The notes under the pieces: generated by a model
Told to the model about the DNA's origin: nothing
The model's input: the letters and a program-made list of their open reading frames with translations, nothing else
Databases searched by the model: none
Origin: Candidatus Bathyarchaeota archaeon BA2
Lineage (GTDB): Archaea > Thermoproteota > Bathyarchaeia > Bathyarchaeales > Bathyarchaeaceae
DNA: 42,670 nt
Direction of reading: 5' to 3'
NCBI GenBank assembly: GCA_001399795.1
Contig: LIHK01000021.1
Coordinates: 1 to 42,670, forward strand
Shown: in pieces, positions 15,006-22,904 of the stretch
How the letters are laid out: every line of letters starts with the position of its first letter
How positions within the stretch are numbered: position 1 is the stretch's first letter
Made by a program: the position numbers and the translations under genes

Positions 15006-15839
15006 ATGACTGTCCTCAACTCGCAGCCACAGCCTAATGCAAATGTCAAAGGCCTAAACCATACCCTCCACCTGTACACTTCAAAGGTGGACAAACACAC
15101 CATCCAAAAAGCCTTTTTGATTTCTACCCGAAACGATGAAAAGGCAGTTTACGTAACCACAGATGACCCCACACCCCTTATTCAAGAATTCAACTCCACA
15201 AATGTTGAGTTAAAAATCATCAAACCAGAAGAGATCAAATACCTTGAAAGCGAAAAAAACCGTAAACTACGGATCATCATAGACGCTGGATCAATACCTA
15301 GCCAGAAAGACGCCGAAGTTGAAGAAAGAGAAAGCTACCTAAACGAACTAAGCAAAAAACACCCCATAAACTGCCTGTGCACCTACGACGTTACAAAACT
15401 TAACCCTAAAACAATCAAACAACTGGCAATGCACCACAACCAGCTTCGCCTCACAACCAGCGACCTAACCATACTATCTGGGGATCTGCTTGACAGATCC
15501 AAGTTGTCAGACGACTCCATCGAAAAAATGGTGAAAGACAATCTGGAAACCATAATTCTTGCCCTTCTACAAAAGAAACCAATGTGTGGAACCGACATAA
15601 TGGGAACCATACACCTGGAATTCAACGTGTTACTCAGCCCAGGAACAATCTATCCACTACTTCAGTCATTGAAAGAAAAGGGACTGTTAACATCCAAGAA
15701 ACATGGCAAGGCAAAGACATACGCCCCAGCTGAAGACGCGGAACTGAAAATAAGAAGCATGATCAATGAACACATTCAAGCTCGCAAACTCTTGAACCAC
15801 TACCTACAACAAGAAGCAACGATTAGGAAGGTCAGTTAA
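15006..15839 (+). CDS. MEDS-domain sensor fused to a PadR-type DNA-binding domain
   Basis: The 277-residue protein has an N-terminal MEDS-like domain (about 20-165): GLNHTLHLYTSKVDKHTI near the start, EKAVYVTTDD in the middle, and CLCTYDVTKLNPKTIKQL followed by HHNQLRLTT near the end, as in DcmR-related sensors. A PadR winged helix follows (about 175-260: ETIILALLQKKPMCGTDIMG, LSPGTIYPLLQSLKEKGLL). MEDS domains are thought to sense small molecules in methanogens and methylotrophs. ATG 15006 is chosen over TTG 14988. Being embedded in the cluster one base before a gvpF/L gene, it is a likely regulator of the gvp genes and may bind the 88-bp promoter module. Confidence 0.85.
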   Translation: MTVLNSQPQPNANVKGLNHTLHLYTSKVDKHTIQKAFLISTRNDEKAVYVTTDDPTPLIQEFNSTNVELKIIKPEEIKYLESEKNRKLRIIIDAGSIPSQKDAEVEERESYLNELSKKHPINCLCTYDVTKLNPKTIKQLAMHHNQLRLTTSDLTILSGDLLDRSKLSDDSIEKMVKDNLETIILALLQKKPMCGTDIMGTIHLEFNVLLSPGTIYPLLQSLKEKGLLTSKKHGKAKTYAPAEDAELKIRSMINEHIQARKLLNHYLQQEATIRKVS

Positions 15840-15840
15840 A

Positions 15841-16917
15841 ATGACTAGGGAAAAATACGAAGAGCTTAGAAAAAAGAGACTGAAAGAGCGAGAAGAACGT
15901 TTCAAAAGAACAATTGAAAGAATTAAAGAGCAGAATCGGCTAATACAGCAGAGAAAATGGGCTGAGTTAGAAGGAAGAAAAAGAATCAAGGCCCAACTCT
16001 TGTGGGAAAAAAAGCTAGAGCAAGAGAAGGCAAGAGAAGCAATAACAAACGCAAAAGCGGCTATAGAAGAAGTTGAAGAAAAGACAAAAGCCTCCCTATA
16101 TGTTCCGGAAATAACGAAGAAAATAAACGAGATGCTGACGGAAGCGGACAAAAGCTTTGACTTGGCAGAATACGAGAAGGCAATCAAGCTCTCATTCGAG
16201 ATTGAAGAACTGGCGGAGAAAGCGAGACTAGAGGCCTCAAGAAAAGCTGAGGAAAAGAAAAGGAGAAGGAAAAAAGAGGGAAAATACTTCTACTGCGTGA
16301 TACCGTTTAGCGAAGAAAAGAGTTTTGGAAACATAGGTATGAACAACAATGAAGTCTACACTATTCCCTACAGAGACGTTGCAGCCATAGTTAGCGATTC
16401 CCCCATGAAGGATTACGAACTGACCGAGGACAACACAAGGAGACATGAAACAGTCTTAAGGCAAGTAATGGAGGAACACACGGTTGTACCAGTGGAATTT
16501 GGTACGACAATAAAAAACGAAAGAATTCTAAGGCGCTTGCTGAGGAAGGCTTACGATCCAACAAGGGAGTGTTTGAAGCTAGTGGACAACATGGTTGAAC
16601 TCGGAGTAAAAGCCGTTCTAAACGAGGACATCGTGTTTGTTGACCATGGAAAAAGAAAGGAATGCATCTCAGACATCCTAGGATCACTAAACACCAGGGC
16701 AAAGCAAGCGGTCACAGGCGACTTATTCAGTGATAGGCTGTTTTTAAACGCATCCTTTCTGGTCAACAAAGAAGACATAAACGCGTTTTCAAACGAAGTG
16801 AAGAGCCTGCAGGAAAAATACCCTATGCTAAAACTTCTGTATAGCGGACCGTGGGCACCCTACAATTTTGTTTATATAAAAATCGGGGCAGAGGGCATGG
16901 GGATCACCAAAAAATAG
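15841..16917 (+). CDS. GvpF/L family protein 1 with N-terminal coiled coil
   Basis: The 358-residue protein begins with about 145 residues of highly charged coiled coil, followed by a complete GvpL/GvpF domain (GKYFYCVIPFSEEKSFGNIG, RRHETVLRQVMEEHTVVPVEFGT split over the core, and a C-terminal GPWAPYNFVYIKI). GvpF and GvpL are accessory proteins that bind monomeric GvpA during nucleation. The ATG is one base past the stop of the MEDS-PadR gene. It is one of three GvpF/L paralogs in the cluster. The long coiled coil is an unusual addition that could bring in another partner. Confidence 0.92.
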   Translation: MTREKYEELRKKRLKEREERFKRTIERIKEQNRLIQQRKWAELEGRKRIKAQLLWEKKLEQEKAREAITNAKAAIEEVEEKTKASLYVPEITKKINEMLTEADKSFDLAEYEKAIKLSFEIEELAEKARLEASRKAEEKKRRRKKEGKYFYCVIPFSEEKSFGNIGMNNNEVYTIPYRDVAAIVSDSPMKDYELTEDNTRRHETVLRQVMEEHTVVPVEFGTTIKNERILRRLLRKAYDPTRECLKLVDNMVELGVKAVLNEDIVFVDHGKRKECISDILGSLNTRAKQAVTGDLFSDRLFLNASFLVNKEDINAFSNEVKSLQEKYPMLKLLYSGPWAPYNFVYIKIGAEGMGITKK

Positions 16918-16926
16918 GTGAAACGA

Positions 16927-17217
16927 ATGCCTTTTTTCATAGACGACCTTTTCCTGCGAATGCTTGGCTTCTCTATACCGCCATTTGACATGATCTGGCT
17001 CATTGAAACAATTAGAGATTACGTTGAGAATATAAGACAAGAGGAGATCCAGCAAAAGATTAACAACAAAATAAAGGAGAACAGGCTGCTCTACGAGCTA
17101 GGTGAAATAACAAAGAAGGAATACGAGAGGAGAAACGAAGAACTAAACCACCAACGACAAATGAACAATAGAATAAACAGAACGAACCTCAACCAGAGAA
17201 TAAACATACTGGGCTAG
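16927..17217 (+). CDS. gvpG: GvpG
   Basis: The 96-residue protein has the GvpG layout: a hydrophobic N-terminal helix (PPFDMIWLIETIRDYVENI) followed by a charged coiled segment with the family phrase LLYELGEITKKEYERRNEEL. GvpG is an accessory component that interacts with GvpF/L and GvpA in nucleation complexes. ATG 16927 follows TAGGTGA by 6 nt and is preferred to GTG 16918. The tail is rich in Asn/Gln/Arg. Confidence 0.85.
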   Translation: MPFFIDDLFLRMLGFSIPPFDMIWLIETIRDYVENIRQEEIQQKINNKIKENRLLYELGEITKKEYERRNEELNHQRQMNNRINRTNLNQRINILG

Positions 17218-17238
17218 CTTCAGAAGGAAGTAGGTAGT

Positions 17239-17562
17239 TTGAACCGTAAATGCAAAAAACTGAAACAAACGAAACGCGTAATCAAACCTCGAAAAAGTAA
17301 CATACCAAAGAGACCTCAGTTTTGCAAACATCCTATCCCAAGAAGGAAGAGGATAAAAAGACTTCGTTATACAGCTCCACCCATAGAGGTTGATGCAACC
17401 GGAGAAGTTCTTCTCGGATCGGCTACAGCTGGACCTGCTGGGACTATGATTGGAGTAGGCTCAGCGACAGTACGGACATTTAGCCATATAGGAATTTCGG
17501 TGCTGAAAAAGATTCGAGAAAGAGCTGAAGAAATCAGGGAAGCTGAAAAAGAAAGCACGTAA
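17239..17562 (+). CDS. Uncharacterised basic protein with a Gly/Ala-rich hydrophobic segment
   Basis: The 107-residue product has a very basic, Cys-containing N-terminus (CKKLKQTKRVIKPRKSN), a Gly/Ala/Thr-rich hydrophobic stretch (GEVLLGSATAGPAGTMIGVG) and a charged C-terminal helix (LKKIRERAEEIREAEKE). The middle segment could enter a membrane or pack on the vesicle wall. It starts at TTG 17239, 21 nt after gvpG. I do not recognise the family. By position it may take the place of a GvpI or other minor vesicle protein. Confidence 0.7.
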   Translation: MNRKCKKLKQTKRVIKPRKSNIPKRPQFCKHPIPRRKRIKRLRYTAPPIEVDATGEVLLGSATAGPAGTMIGVGSATVRTFSHIGISVLKKIRERAEEIREAEKEST

Positions 17563-17581
17563 ATTCAAGGGGTTCTCACGC

Positions 17582-17908
17582 ATGGTGACATTAAGACCGG
17601 AAGAAACTGGCTTGAAGGAACTCCTAGACAGAGTCCTAGATAAAGGAGTGGCGGTCGATACGAGTGTCAGAGTTGACCTCGGCAGCCTCGATCTCTTAGG
17701 AGCAAAAGCTCACATTATCCTCGCTTCCTTCAAAACGGCTGAAAAGATAGGTTTAGATTTTCCTGAAGGAACCAATCTTAACACGCCAGCATGGCAAAAT
17801 CTGAAAACAACGCAACTGTGTCCAGTTTGCGGCATGGAATCCAGACAAGAAGAACTCAAAGAAGAAGGTTGCCCTTGGTGTGGATGCTACAGACCAGATG
17901 AGAGATAA
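17582..17908 (+). CDS. gvpJ: GvpA/J-family protein with C-terminal zinc ribbon (1)
   Basis: Residues 8-55 carry the GvpA-type fold (LKELLDRVLDKGVAVDTSVR, LDLLGAKAHIILASFKTAEK). After a short loop comes a zinc ribbon: CPVCG at 80-84 and CPWCG at 97-101. Classical GvpA, GvpJ and GvpM lack such a domain, so this is an unusual fusion. GvpJ/M-type proteins are thought to start the vesicle tips. The ribbon could cap, dimerise or dock the GvpA-like fold. The gene is immediately followed by a paralog with the same architecture, a tandem duplication. Confidence 0.88.
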   Translation: MVTLRPEETGLKELLDRVLDKGVAVDTSVRVDLGSLDLLGAKAHIILASFKTAEKIGLDFPEGTNLNTPAWQNLKTTQLCPVCGMESRQEELKEEGCPWCGCYRPDER

Positions 17909-17912
17909 AACG

Positions 17913-18293
17913 ATGGAAAGCACAACATTAACGCCTGAAAGAACGGAAGACACGGACCTAGCAGGTGCCATAGATAGAATTCTAGACAAAGGATTAGTGA
18001 TCAACGCAGACATCACTGTCGACGTTGCAGGCGTTGAACTACTCGGAATCAAAATAAGAGCTGCCCTAGCGTCCTTTGAAACGGCGGCGAAATACGGGTT
18101 AGAGTTTCCATCTGGAACCAACTTCGAAACAGCGGCTTGGAAAGAAACCATGATAGAAAAAGAGGAATGCCCCCAATGCGGTAAACGAGTTGAGAGGGAG
18201 GAACTGCTAAACTTTGCGTGTCCGTGGTGTGGATGGGAGAGCGCAAAGGCGAAGAAAAGAAAGAAAGCTGGCGTTAAGGTGGAGGTCCAATAG
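17913..18293 (+). CDS. gvpJ: GvpA/J-family protein with C-terminal zinc ribbon (2)
   Basis: The 126-residue paralog of the preceding gene has a GvpA-like fold at about 16-62 (LAGAIDRILDKGLVINADIT, VELLGIKIRAALASFETAAKY), the same (F/L)(E/D)FP(S/E)GTN linker, and a ribbon with CPQCG at 86-90 and CPWCG at 103-107, then a very basic tail (AKAKKRKKAG). ATG 17913 lies 4 nt after the upstream stop; the track start 17880 would overlap the other gene. The two copies have diverged in the fold but keep all eight ribbon cysteines, so metal binding is under selection. Confidence 0.88.
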   Translation: MESTTLTPERTEDTDLAGAIDRILDKGLVINADITVDVAGVELLGIKIRAALASFETAAKYGLEFPSGTNFETAAWKETMIEKEECPQCGKRVEREELLNFACPWCGWESAKAKKRKKAGVKVEVQ

Positions 18294-18824
18294 TTGAATA
18301 TCTCAGAGAAGGTGAGGAAGGTGAACATACTTGTGAGAACGGTGGATGAGAAAAGCAAGCAGATCATAACATGCCTTTTGAGAGAACGACACGCAGGAAT
18401 CAGAAAGCTCGCGGATCTAATTCGCGCCTCCTCGGATATGGAAGTACTTACCCGGATCAGAGAAGTCATAAATCCAAGAGCACAAAAAATCATAGGAGAA
18501 CCCCTTATCACGTTTGAAAAATCCAAGATCGATCCGTTGACTGGTGAAAAAATCACATTTTCTTGGTGGCTGAAAGAAGAACTGATGGAAGGCTTACATT
18601 ATGAGGGGTTGTTGGATGTCTTCGACGAGGGAGACGGTTTGAGGGTGGTAGCCTGCCTTCCCCCGCAAGAGAGAGATGTCAATGTCGAAGTGAAGGGCGA
18701 TTTTCTCATAATATCCGGAAAGGAGTACCACAGGGAGGTTTCCCTCTTCTATCCCGTTGAAAAGATGGTGAAAAAAACCATCAACAACGGCATTTTAGAA
18801 GTTAAACTGAACAAAATCGGATGA
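18294..18824 (+). CDS. gvpH: GvpH-like protein with Hsp20 C-terminal domain
   Basis: The 176-residue protein has an N-terminal helical region unlike other Hsp20 proteins and a C-terminal alpha-crystallin domain from about residue 105 (LLDVFDEGDGLRVVACLPPQ, FLIISGKEYHREV, TINNGILEVKL). This is the arrangement of GvpH, an Hsp20-like accessory factor. TTG 18294 has GGAGGT 7 nt upstream. It is flanked by the zinc-ribbon gvpJ copies and gvpK. It is the third Hsp20-domain gene in the window. Confidence 0.85.
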   Translation: MNISEKVRKVNILVRTVDEKSKQIITCLLRERHAGIRKLADLIRASSDMEVLTRIREVINPRAQKIIGEPLITFEKSKIDPLTGEKITFSWWLKEELMEGLHYEGLLDVFDEGDGLRVVACLPPQERDVNVEVKGDFLIISGKEYHREVSLFYPVEKMVKKTINNGILEVKLNKIG

Positions 18825-18830
18825 GAAAGC

Positions 18831-19160
18831 ATGCCAATAAAGATCGATGAAGACAACTTGAAGTCCGGACTCCTTGGTCTAGTTGTAGCTCTAGTTGAAA
18901 TCATACAGGATGTGCTTGAGAGAGAAGCGATACGAAGGATGGAGTCTGGGAGACTGAAGGATGAGGAAGTCGACCGGCTGGGAAACGGACTAATGGAACT
19001 CCGTGCGGCACTTGAGCACATAAAAAAGGAGAACCACCTCGAGAAGACGGTTAGATCTCTGCGGACTGATCTTGACAAATTAGTGGAAGAAACCATCGAC
19101 GTTATGGCTAATCCAGAAAGATGGGAACGGGAGATGGAAAAAAATGAGTTCAGACAATAG
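18831..19160 (+). CDS. gvpK: GvpK
   Basis: The 109-residue protein shows the GvpK pattern: IDEDNLKSGLLGLVVALVEI at the start, REAIRRMESGRLKDEEVDRL in the middle and a helical end. GvpK is a conserved accessory protein needed for vesicle formation. Its 3' end overlaps the start of the next gvpF/L gene by 17 nt, implying coupled translation. Confidence 0.95.
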   Translation: MPIKIDEDNLKSGLLGLVVALVEIIQDVLEREAIRRMESGRLKDEEVDRLGNGLMELRAALEHIKKENHLEKTVRSLRTDLDKLVEETIDVMANPERWEREMEKNEFRQ

Positions 19161-19944
19161 TCACGCAGAAGGAAGATATCTCTACTGCATAGTCAACAGC
19201 GGCAAAAAAACGAGTTTTGGGCAGATGGGAATCGAAGACAGCCTCGTCTACACTGTGCTTATTAACGATATAGGTGCGGTCGTCCACCGTTGCGAGGCGA
19301 AGCCCTACAAAACGGAGGACAAGGAAAAAGCAGGAGAGTGGATTTTAACACATCAATACGTGATTGATTTGGCTACTAAAGAATTCGGTACAGTAATTCC
19401 CCTAACTTTTGACACCATTTTTAAAGGGGACGATGAAATAGTGAAGCAGTGGCTCCGTGAAGAATATCGCGAACTTAAGACTCTATTAGAAAAGCTTGAC
19501 GGAAAGGCAGAATATGGAGTTCAGATATTCGTCGAGGATGACTTCATTGAAAAGGTGCCGGAAGAAAAAGAAGAGATCCAGAGACTAAGAAAGGAGATAG
19601 AAAACAAACCTAAAGGAGTAGCTTACTTACTTCGGAAGAAATTGGAAAGGAAACTAGAGCTTGAAAGAAAGGCGTTAGCAGATAAACACGCTAAGAATCT
19701 ATACGATCAGATTAAGAGGCTTGTCGACGATGTGAAGCTTGATTCCACAAAAAGAGAAGTGCCCGAAAAATGGAAGGGCAAGCAGATGATCTTGAACCTA
19801 GCCTGCCTTGCGCACAAAGATAACATTCAAAGCTTAGGAAACATGCTGGGAGAGGTCAACAAAAGAGACGGTTTTGCTGTGAGATTCACTGGACCCTGGC
19901 CGCCTTATTCCTTTGTAGGAGAGATCGGAGTCAAAGGGAGATAG
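19144..19944 (+). CDS. gvpL: GvpF/L family protein 2
   Basis: The 266-residue product is a plain GvpF/L: GRYLYCIVNSGKKTSFGQMG at the N-terminus, TKEFGTVIPLTFDTIFKGDD, a central Lys/Glu-rich helical insertion, and the terminal GPWPPYSFV signature. It lacks the coiled-coil and J-domain additions of its two paralogs, so it is the closest to the standard form. It would bind GvpA and other accessory proteins during nucleation. The ATG lies inside the end of gvpK. Confidence 0.93.
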   Translation: MSSDNSHAEGRYLYCIVNSGKKTSFGQMGIEDSLVYTVLINDIGAVVHRCEAKPYKTEDKEKAGEWILTHQYVIDLATKEFGTVIPLTFDTIFKGDDEIVKQWLREEYRELKTLLEKLDGKAEYGVQIFVEDDFIEKVPEEKEEIQRLRKEIENKPKGVAYLLRKKLERKLELERKALADKHAKNLYDQIKRLVDDVKLDSTKREVPEKWKGKQMILNLACLAHKDNIQSLGNMLGEVNKRDGFAVRFTGPWPPYSFVGEIGVKGR

Positions 19945-19957
19945 AAGGTAAAAATAG

Positions 19958-20989
19958 ATGAAAACTGGAAGATACCTGTACGGAATAATAGAAACGGAGA
20001 AGAGAGAAAGCTTCGGCAACATTGGATTAGGCAACAGCAAGGTGTACACCATCCAACATGAAGATATCGGCGCAGTGGTCAGCGACATCCCATTAGGCTA
20101 CAAGGTCGAAGTAGAAGAAGCCATGACCCACGAGAAGACCTTGCAAAAAATCATGAAGACCCACACAATCATCCCTATGGGTTTCAGGGTCATAGCTAAG
20201 AACGAAGCGGAGATAAAAAACATCCTGAAGCGAGCTCGAATGAAGTTTAAGAACACGCTGGAGAGGATAGACAACAAGCTACAGATCAACGTCAAGATTT
20301 TATGGGACAAAGCCATTTTAGCCAGCATCTTAGGAGAAAACGAAGAAATACGGACATTAGCCGCGGAAGCGACGAAGAAGAAGACCGCTGACCAGTCACT
20401 CAAAATAGAGCTGGGAAGAAAGGTTAAGTCAGTCTTAGACGAAAGAAAAAACGAATACCTGAAGAACGTGCATAGTGTCCTAGAAAATCTGTCAAGTGGG
20501 TTCAAAGAAAACAAAATCACAGATCAAGACACCGTAATGAACGCTTCTTTTTTGGTGGACAAAGAACAAGAACGGAAATTTTACGACAAAACAAATGAAC
20601 TGGAAAAAGAATACGATAAAAAACTTATGTTCCTCGTCGTCGGCCCCTTGCCACCATACAATTTCACTGAGATCGAGATAAAGAAGATGGATTCTAAGAC
20701 CATAGAAGACGCGAGAAAGACTCTGGGGCTAGGCCAAGAGACAAGCATATCCGAAATAAACTCGGCGTACGATCGGCTGGCGCGAAAATACCACCCAGAC
20801 CTTCATCCCAATGATCCCCTTGCAGAAGAGAAGTTCAAGAAGATAAAGAAGGCGCATGACACGTTGACGAAGTACTGCGAGCATTACCTCTGCTCCTTCG
20901 AGAAATCAAAAGTTAAGGAGACCCTTCTAATACAGGAAAAACTGGCTGAAACCGTTTCTAAAAGGGCATTGCAATGGGTCGAACAATAG
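19958..20989 (+). CDS. GvpF/L protein 3 fused to a J-domain (DnaJ)
   Basis: Residues 1-235 form a complete GvpF/L (GRYLYGIIETEKRESFGNIG, HEKTLQKIMKTHTIIPMGFR, and GPLPPYNFTEIEI at the end). Residues 249-308 form a J-domain: DARKTLGLG, ISEINSAYDRLARKYHPDLH with the invariant HPD at 279-281, and EEKFKKIKKAHDTL. J-domains stimulate the ATPase of Hsp70 and bring it a substrate. The next gene is dnaK and overlaps this one by 16 nt. The fusion strongly implies that a GvpF/L-bound client, probably GvpA, is delivered to DnaK. The C-terminal 35 residues are helical and of unknown role. Confidence 0.95.
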   Translation: MKTGRYLYGIIETEKRESFGNIGLGNSKVYTIQHEDIGAVVSDIPLGYKVEVEEAMTHEKTLQKIMKTHTIIPMGFRVIAKNEAEIKNILKRARMKFKNTLERIDNKLQINVKILWDKAILASILGENEEIRTLAAEATKKKTADQSLKIELGRKVKSVLDERKNEYLKNVHSVLENLSSGFKENKITDQDTVMNASFLVDKEQERKFYDKTNELEKEYDKKLMFLVVGPLPPYNFTEIEIKKMDSKTIEDARKTLGLGQETSISEINSAYDRLARKYHPDLHPNDPLAEEKFKKIKKAHDTLTKYCEHYLCSFEKSKVKETLLIQEKLAETVSKRALQWVEQ

Positions 20990-22902
20990 GAATTGATCTC
21001 GGAACCACCAACTCCGCTGGCGCTGTAATGAAATACGGGAAAATAAGGCTTGTTCCAGCATCTGAAGGACCAATCCCCTACGGAAAAATGTTTCCCTCTA
21101 TTGTAGCGTTTAAAGAAGACGGCGAAATAATTGTGGGGAAGAATGCAAAGGACTACGCTTACGTTCATCCGGATAGGACGATAAGATGGATTAAAAGGAA
21201 AATGGGCACAGATTACACCGTAGACATAGACGGTCGCAAATATACTCCTCAAGAAATTTCTGCCCTAATACTAAAGAAGATAAAAAGAGATGCAGAAATC
21301 TACCTTGGAGAGAAGATAGACAAAGCGGTGATCTCGGCGCCAGCGTACTTTAATAACAACCAGAGAAACGCCACAAGAGAGGCAGGAGAAATAGCAGGGC
21401 TTGAAGTCTTAAGGATCGTCAGCGAGCCGACAGCCGCCTCACTTGCCTACGGTTTAGACAAGATCAGAAAAAACCTGAAGATAGCAGTGCTAGACTTGGG
21501 CGCTGGAACCTTCGACGTAACTATCTTGCAGATGAACAACGGCATCTTCAAGGTCATATCCATCAGTGGAGACACCCATCTAGGCGGCAAAGACATGGAC
21601 GATAGAATTCTAAATTATCTTGTCGACAAAATTGAGGAAAAATACGGCATTAACTTAAGAGACGACCAAAAAAATTTGAACAAGCTTAGGGACGCTGGGG
21701 AAATGGCAAAGATCCATCTCTCCAGCAAACTTTCAACAACCATAAAGACACAGCTTAACATAGATGGGTCTAACATCAACCCACACATCGTTCTAACCCG
21801 AGACAAACTAGAGGAGCTCATAAAACCAGAACTCGATAGACTACGAGACCCCTTAGAACAGGCATTGAAAGACGCAGGGCTAGAACCTCAAGACATCGAC
21901 AAACTTGTTTTCGTAGGCGGGCCGACTAGGATGCCAGTTATTAGAAGATACTTCAAAGATTTCTTCTCGGGATTGGAATCTGAAGAAGGCATAGATCCCA
22001 TGGGGATCGTCGCTGTAGGCGCCTCCATTCAAGCTAGTGTTCTGAAAGGTGAGATAAGGGATATGCTTTTGTTGGATGTTACGCCTCTCTCGTTGGGTGT
22101 AGAAACCTCTGGCGGAGTATTTACGAGATTGATCAAGAGAAACACTACTATCCCAACGGAAGAAAGCATGATCTTTGTAACAGAAGAAGAAGACCAGACC
22201 TCGATGATGATCCACGTTCTGCAGGGAGAAAGGGAGATGGCGAAGGACAACATATCCTTGGGTTTGTTCAAGCTAGACGGCATCCCCCCTGCGCCCAGAT
22301 ACGAGCAGGAGGTCGAGGTTACCTTCCAAATCGATGCCGATGGCATACTAAACGTCTCCACCGAGATTCTAGAAACGGGGAAAAAAGAAGCGATCAAGGT
22401 GACGAAGCCCACAGAGCTGTCAGAGGAGGAGATTACAAGAATGATTATCGAGGCAACAAAGTTTGACAAGGTGGACAAAAGGAAGAAGGAAATCGTTGAA
22501 ACTTGTAACCGGGCAGAGGCTGTGATCTATGCAACGGAGAAATCAATAGAAGAGATGTGTAGAAAAATCTCTGAAGGAGAAAAAAGGAAACTTGAAGAAA
22601 CCTTGGGGAAACTGAAGACAGCGTTGAATGGCGACAACACCCAGAAAATCCAAGGGTACACTGATGAGCTGTTGGAGCTGGTGAAAGGAGCGAACATGAA
22701 GGTGAAGAAGATAAGTCAAGCGAAGAGACTGGTGTCCTCAGTGGAGAAGAGGCTGAGGGGTAAGGTTTCCAGAGAAGAGAGAAGGAAGGTTGAGGAAGCG
22801 GTTAAAAGGCTTGAGGGGACACCTTACAAAGACGTGGGAAAAGAGATGAATAAGCTTAAGGAAATGATAATCCTACTAGAGGCAGACTATGGGGAAAGAT
22901 AG
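20974..22902 (+). CDS. dnaK: DnaK (Hsp70) embedded in the gas vesicle cluster
   Basis: The 642-residue protein is a full Hsp70: phosphate loop GIDLGTTNSAGAVM, SAPAYFNNNQRNATREAGEIAGLEVLRI split across the core, SEPTAASLAYG, second loop DLGAGTFDVT (usual Gly replaced by Ala), VGGPTRMP (usual Ser replaced by Pro), linker LLLDVTPLSLGVET, a substrate-binding domain and a helical lid. The C-terminus lacks the acidic EEVD-like tail. No grpE or stand-alone dnaJ is nearby; the J-domain comes from the upstream GvpF/L fusion. Most hyperthermophilic archaea lack Hsp70, so this copy may be acquired and dedicated to vesicle assembly. Confidence 0.97.
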   Translation: MGRTIGIDLGTTNSAGAVMKYGKIRLVPASEGPIPYGKMFPSIVAFKEDGEIIVGKNAKDYAYVHPDRTIRWIKRKMGTDYTVDIDGRKYTPQEISALILKKIKRDAEIYLGEKIDKAVISAPAYFNNNQRNATREAGEIAGLEVLRIVSEPTAASLAYGLDKIRKNLKIAVLDLGAGTFDVTILQMNNGIFKVISISGDTHLGGKDMDDRILNYLVDKIEEKYGINLRDDQKNLNKLRDAGEMAKIHLSSKLSTTIKTQLNIDGSNINPHIVLTRDKLEELIKPELDRLRDPLEQALKDAGLEPQDIDKLVFVGGPTRMPVIRRYFKDFFSGLESEEGIDPMGIVAVGASIQASVLKGEIRDMLLLDVTPLSLGVETSGGVFTRLIKRNTTIPTEESMIFVTEEEDQTSMMIHVLQGEREMAKDNISLGLFKLDGIPPAPRYEQEVEVTFQIDADGILNVSTEILETGKKEAIKVTKPTELSEEEITRMIIEATKFDKVDKRKKEIVETCNRAEAVIYATEKSIEEMCRKISEGEKRKLEETLGKLKTALNGDNTQKIQGYTDELLELVKGANMKVKKISQAKRLVSSVEKRLRGKVSREERRKVEEAVKRLEGTPYKDVGKEMNKLKEMIILLEADYGER

Positions 22903-22904
22903 AG

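Noticed and set aside
15006-15839. GvpD or GvpE for this regulator
   Set aside because: It lacks the ATPase motif of GvpD and the leucine-zipper type of GvpE; MEDS and PadR features explain it better.
17753-18556. 267-aa ORF on the minus strand opposite the two zinc-ribbon gvpJ genes
   Set aside because: It is antisense to three strongly supported genes, has Ser/Phe-rich shadow composition and no ribosome-binding site.
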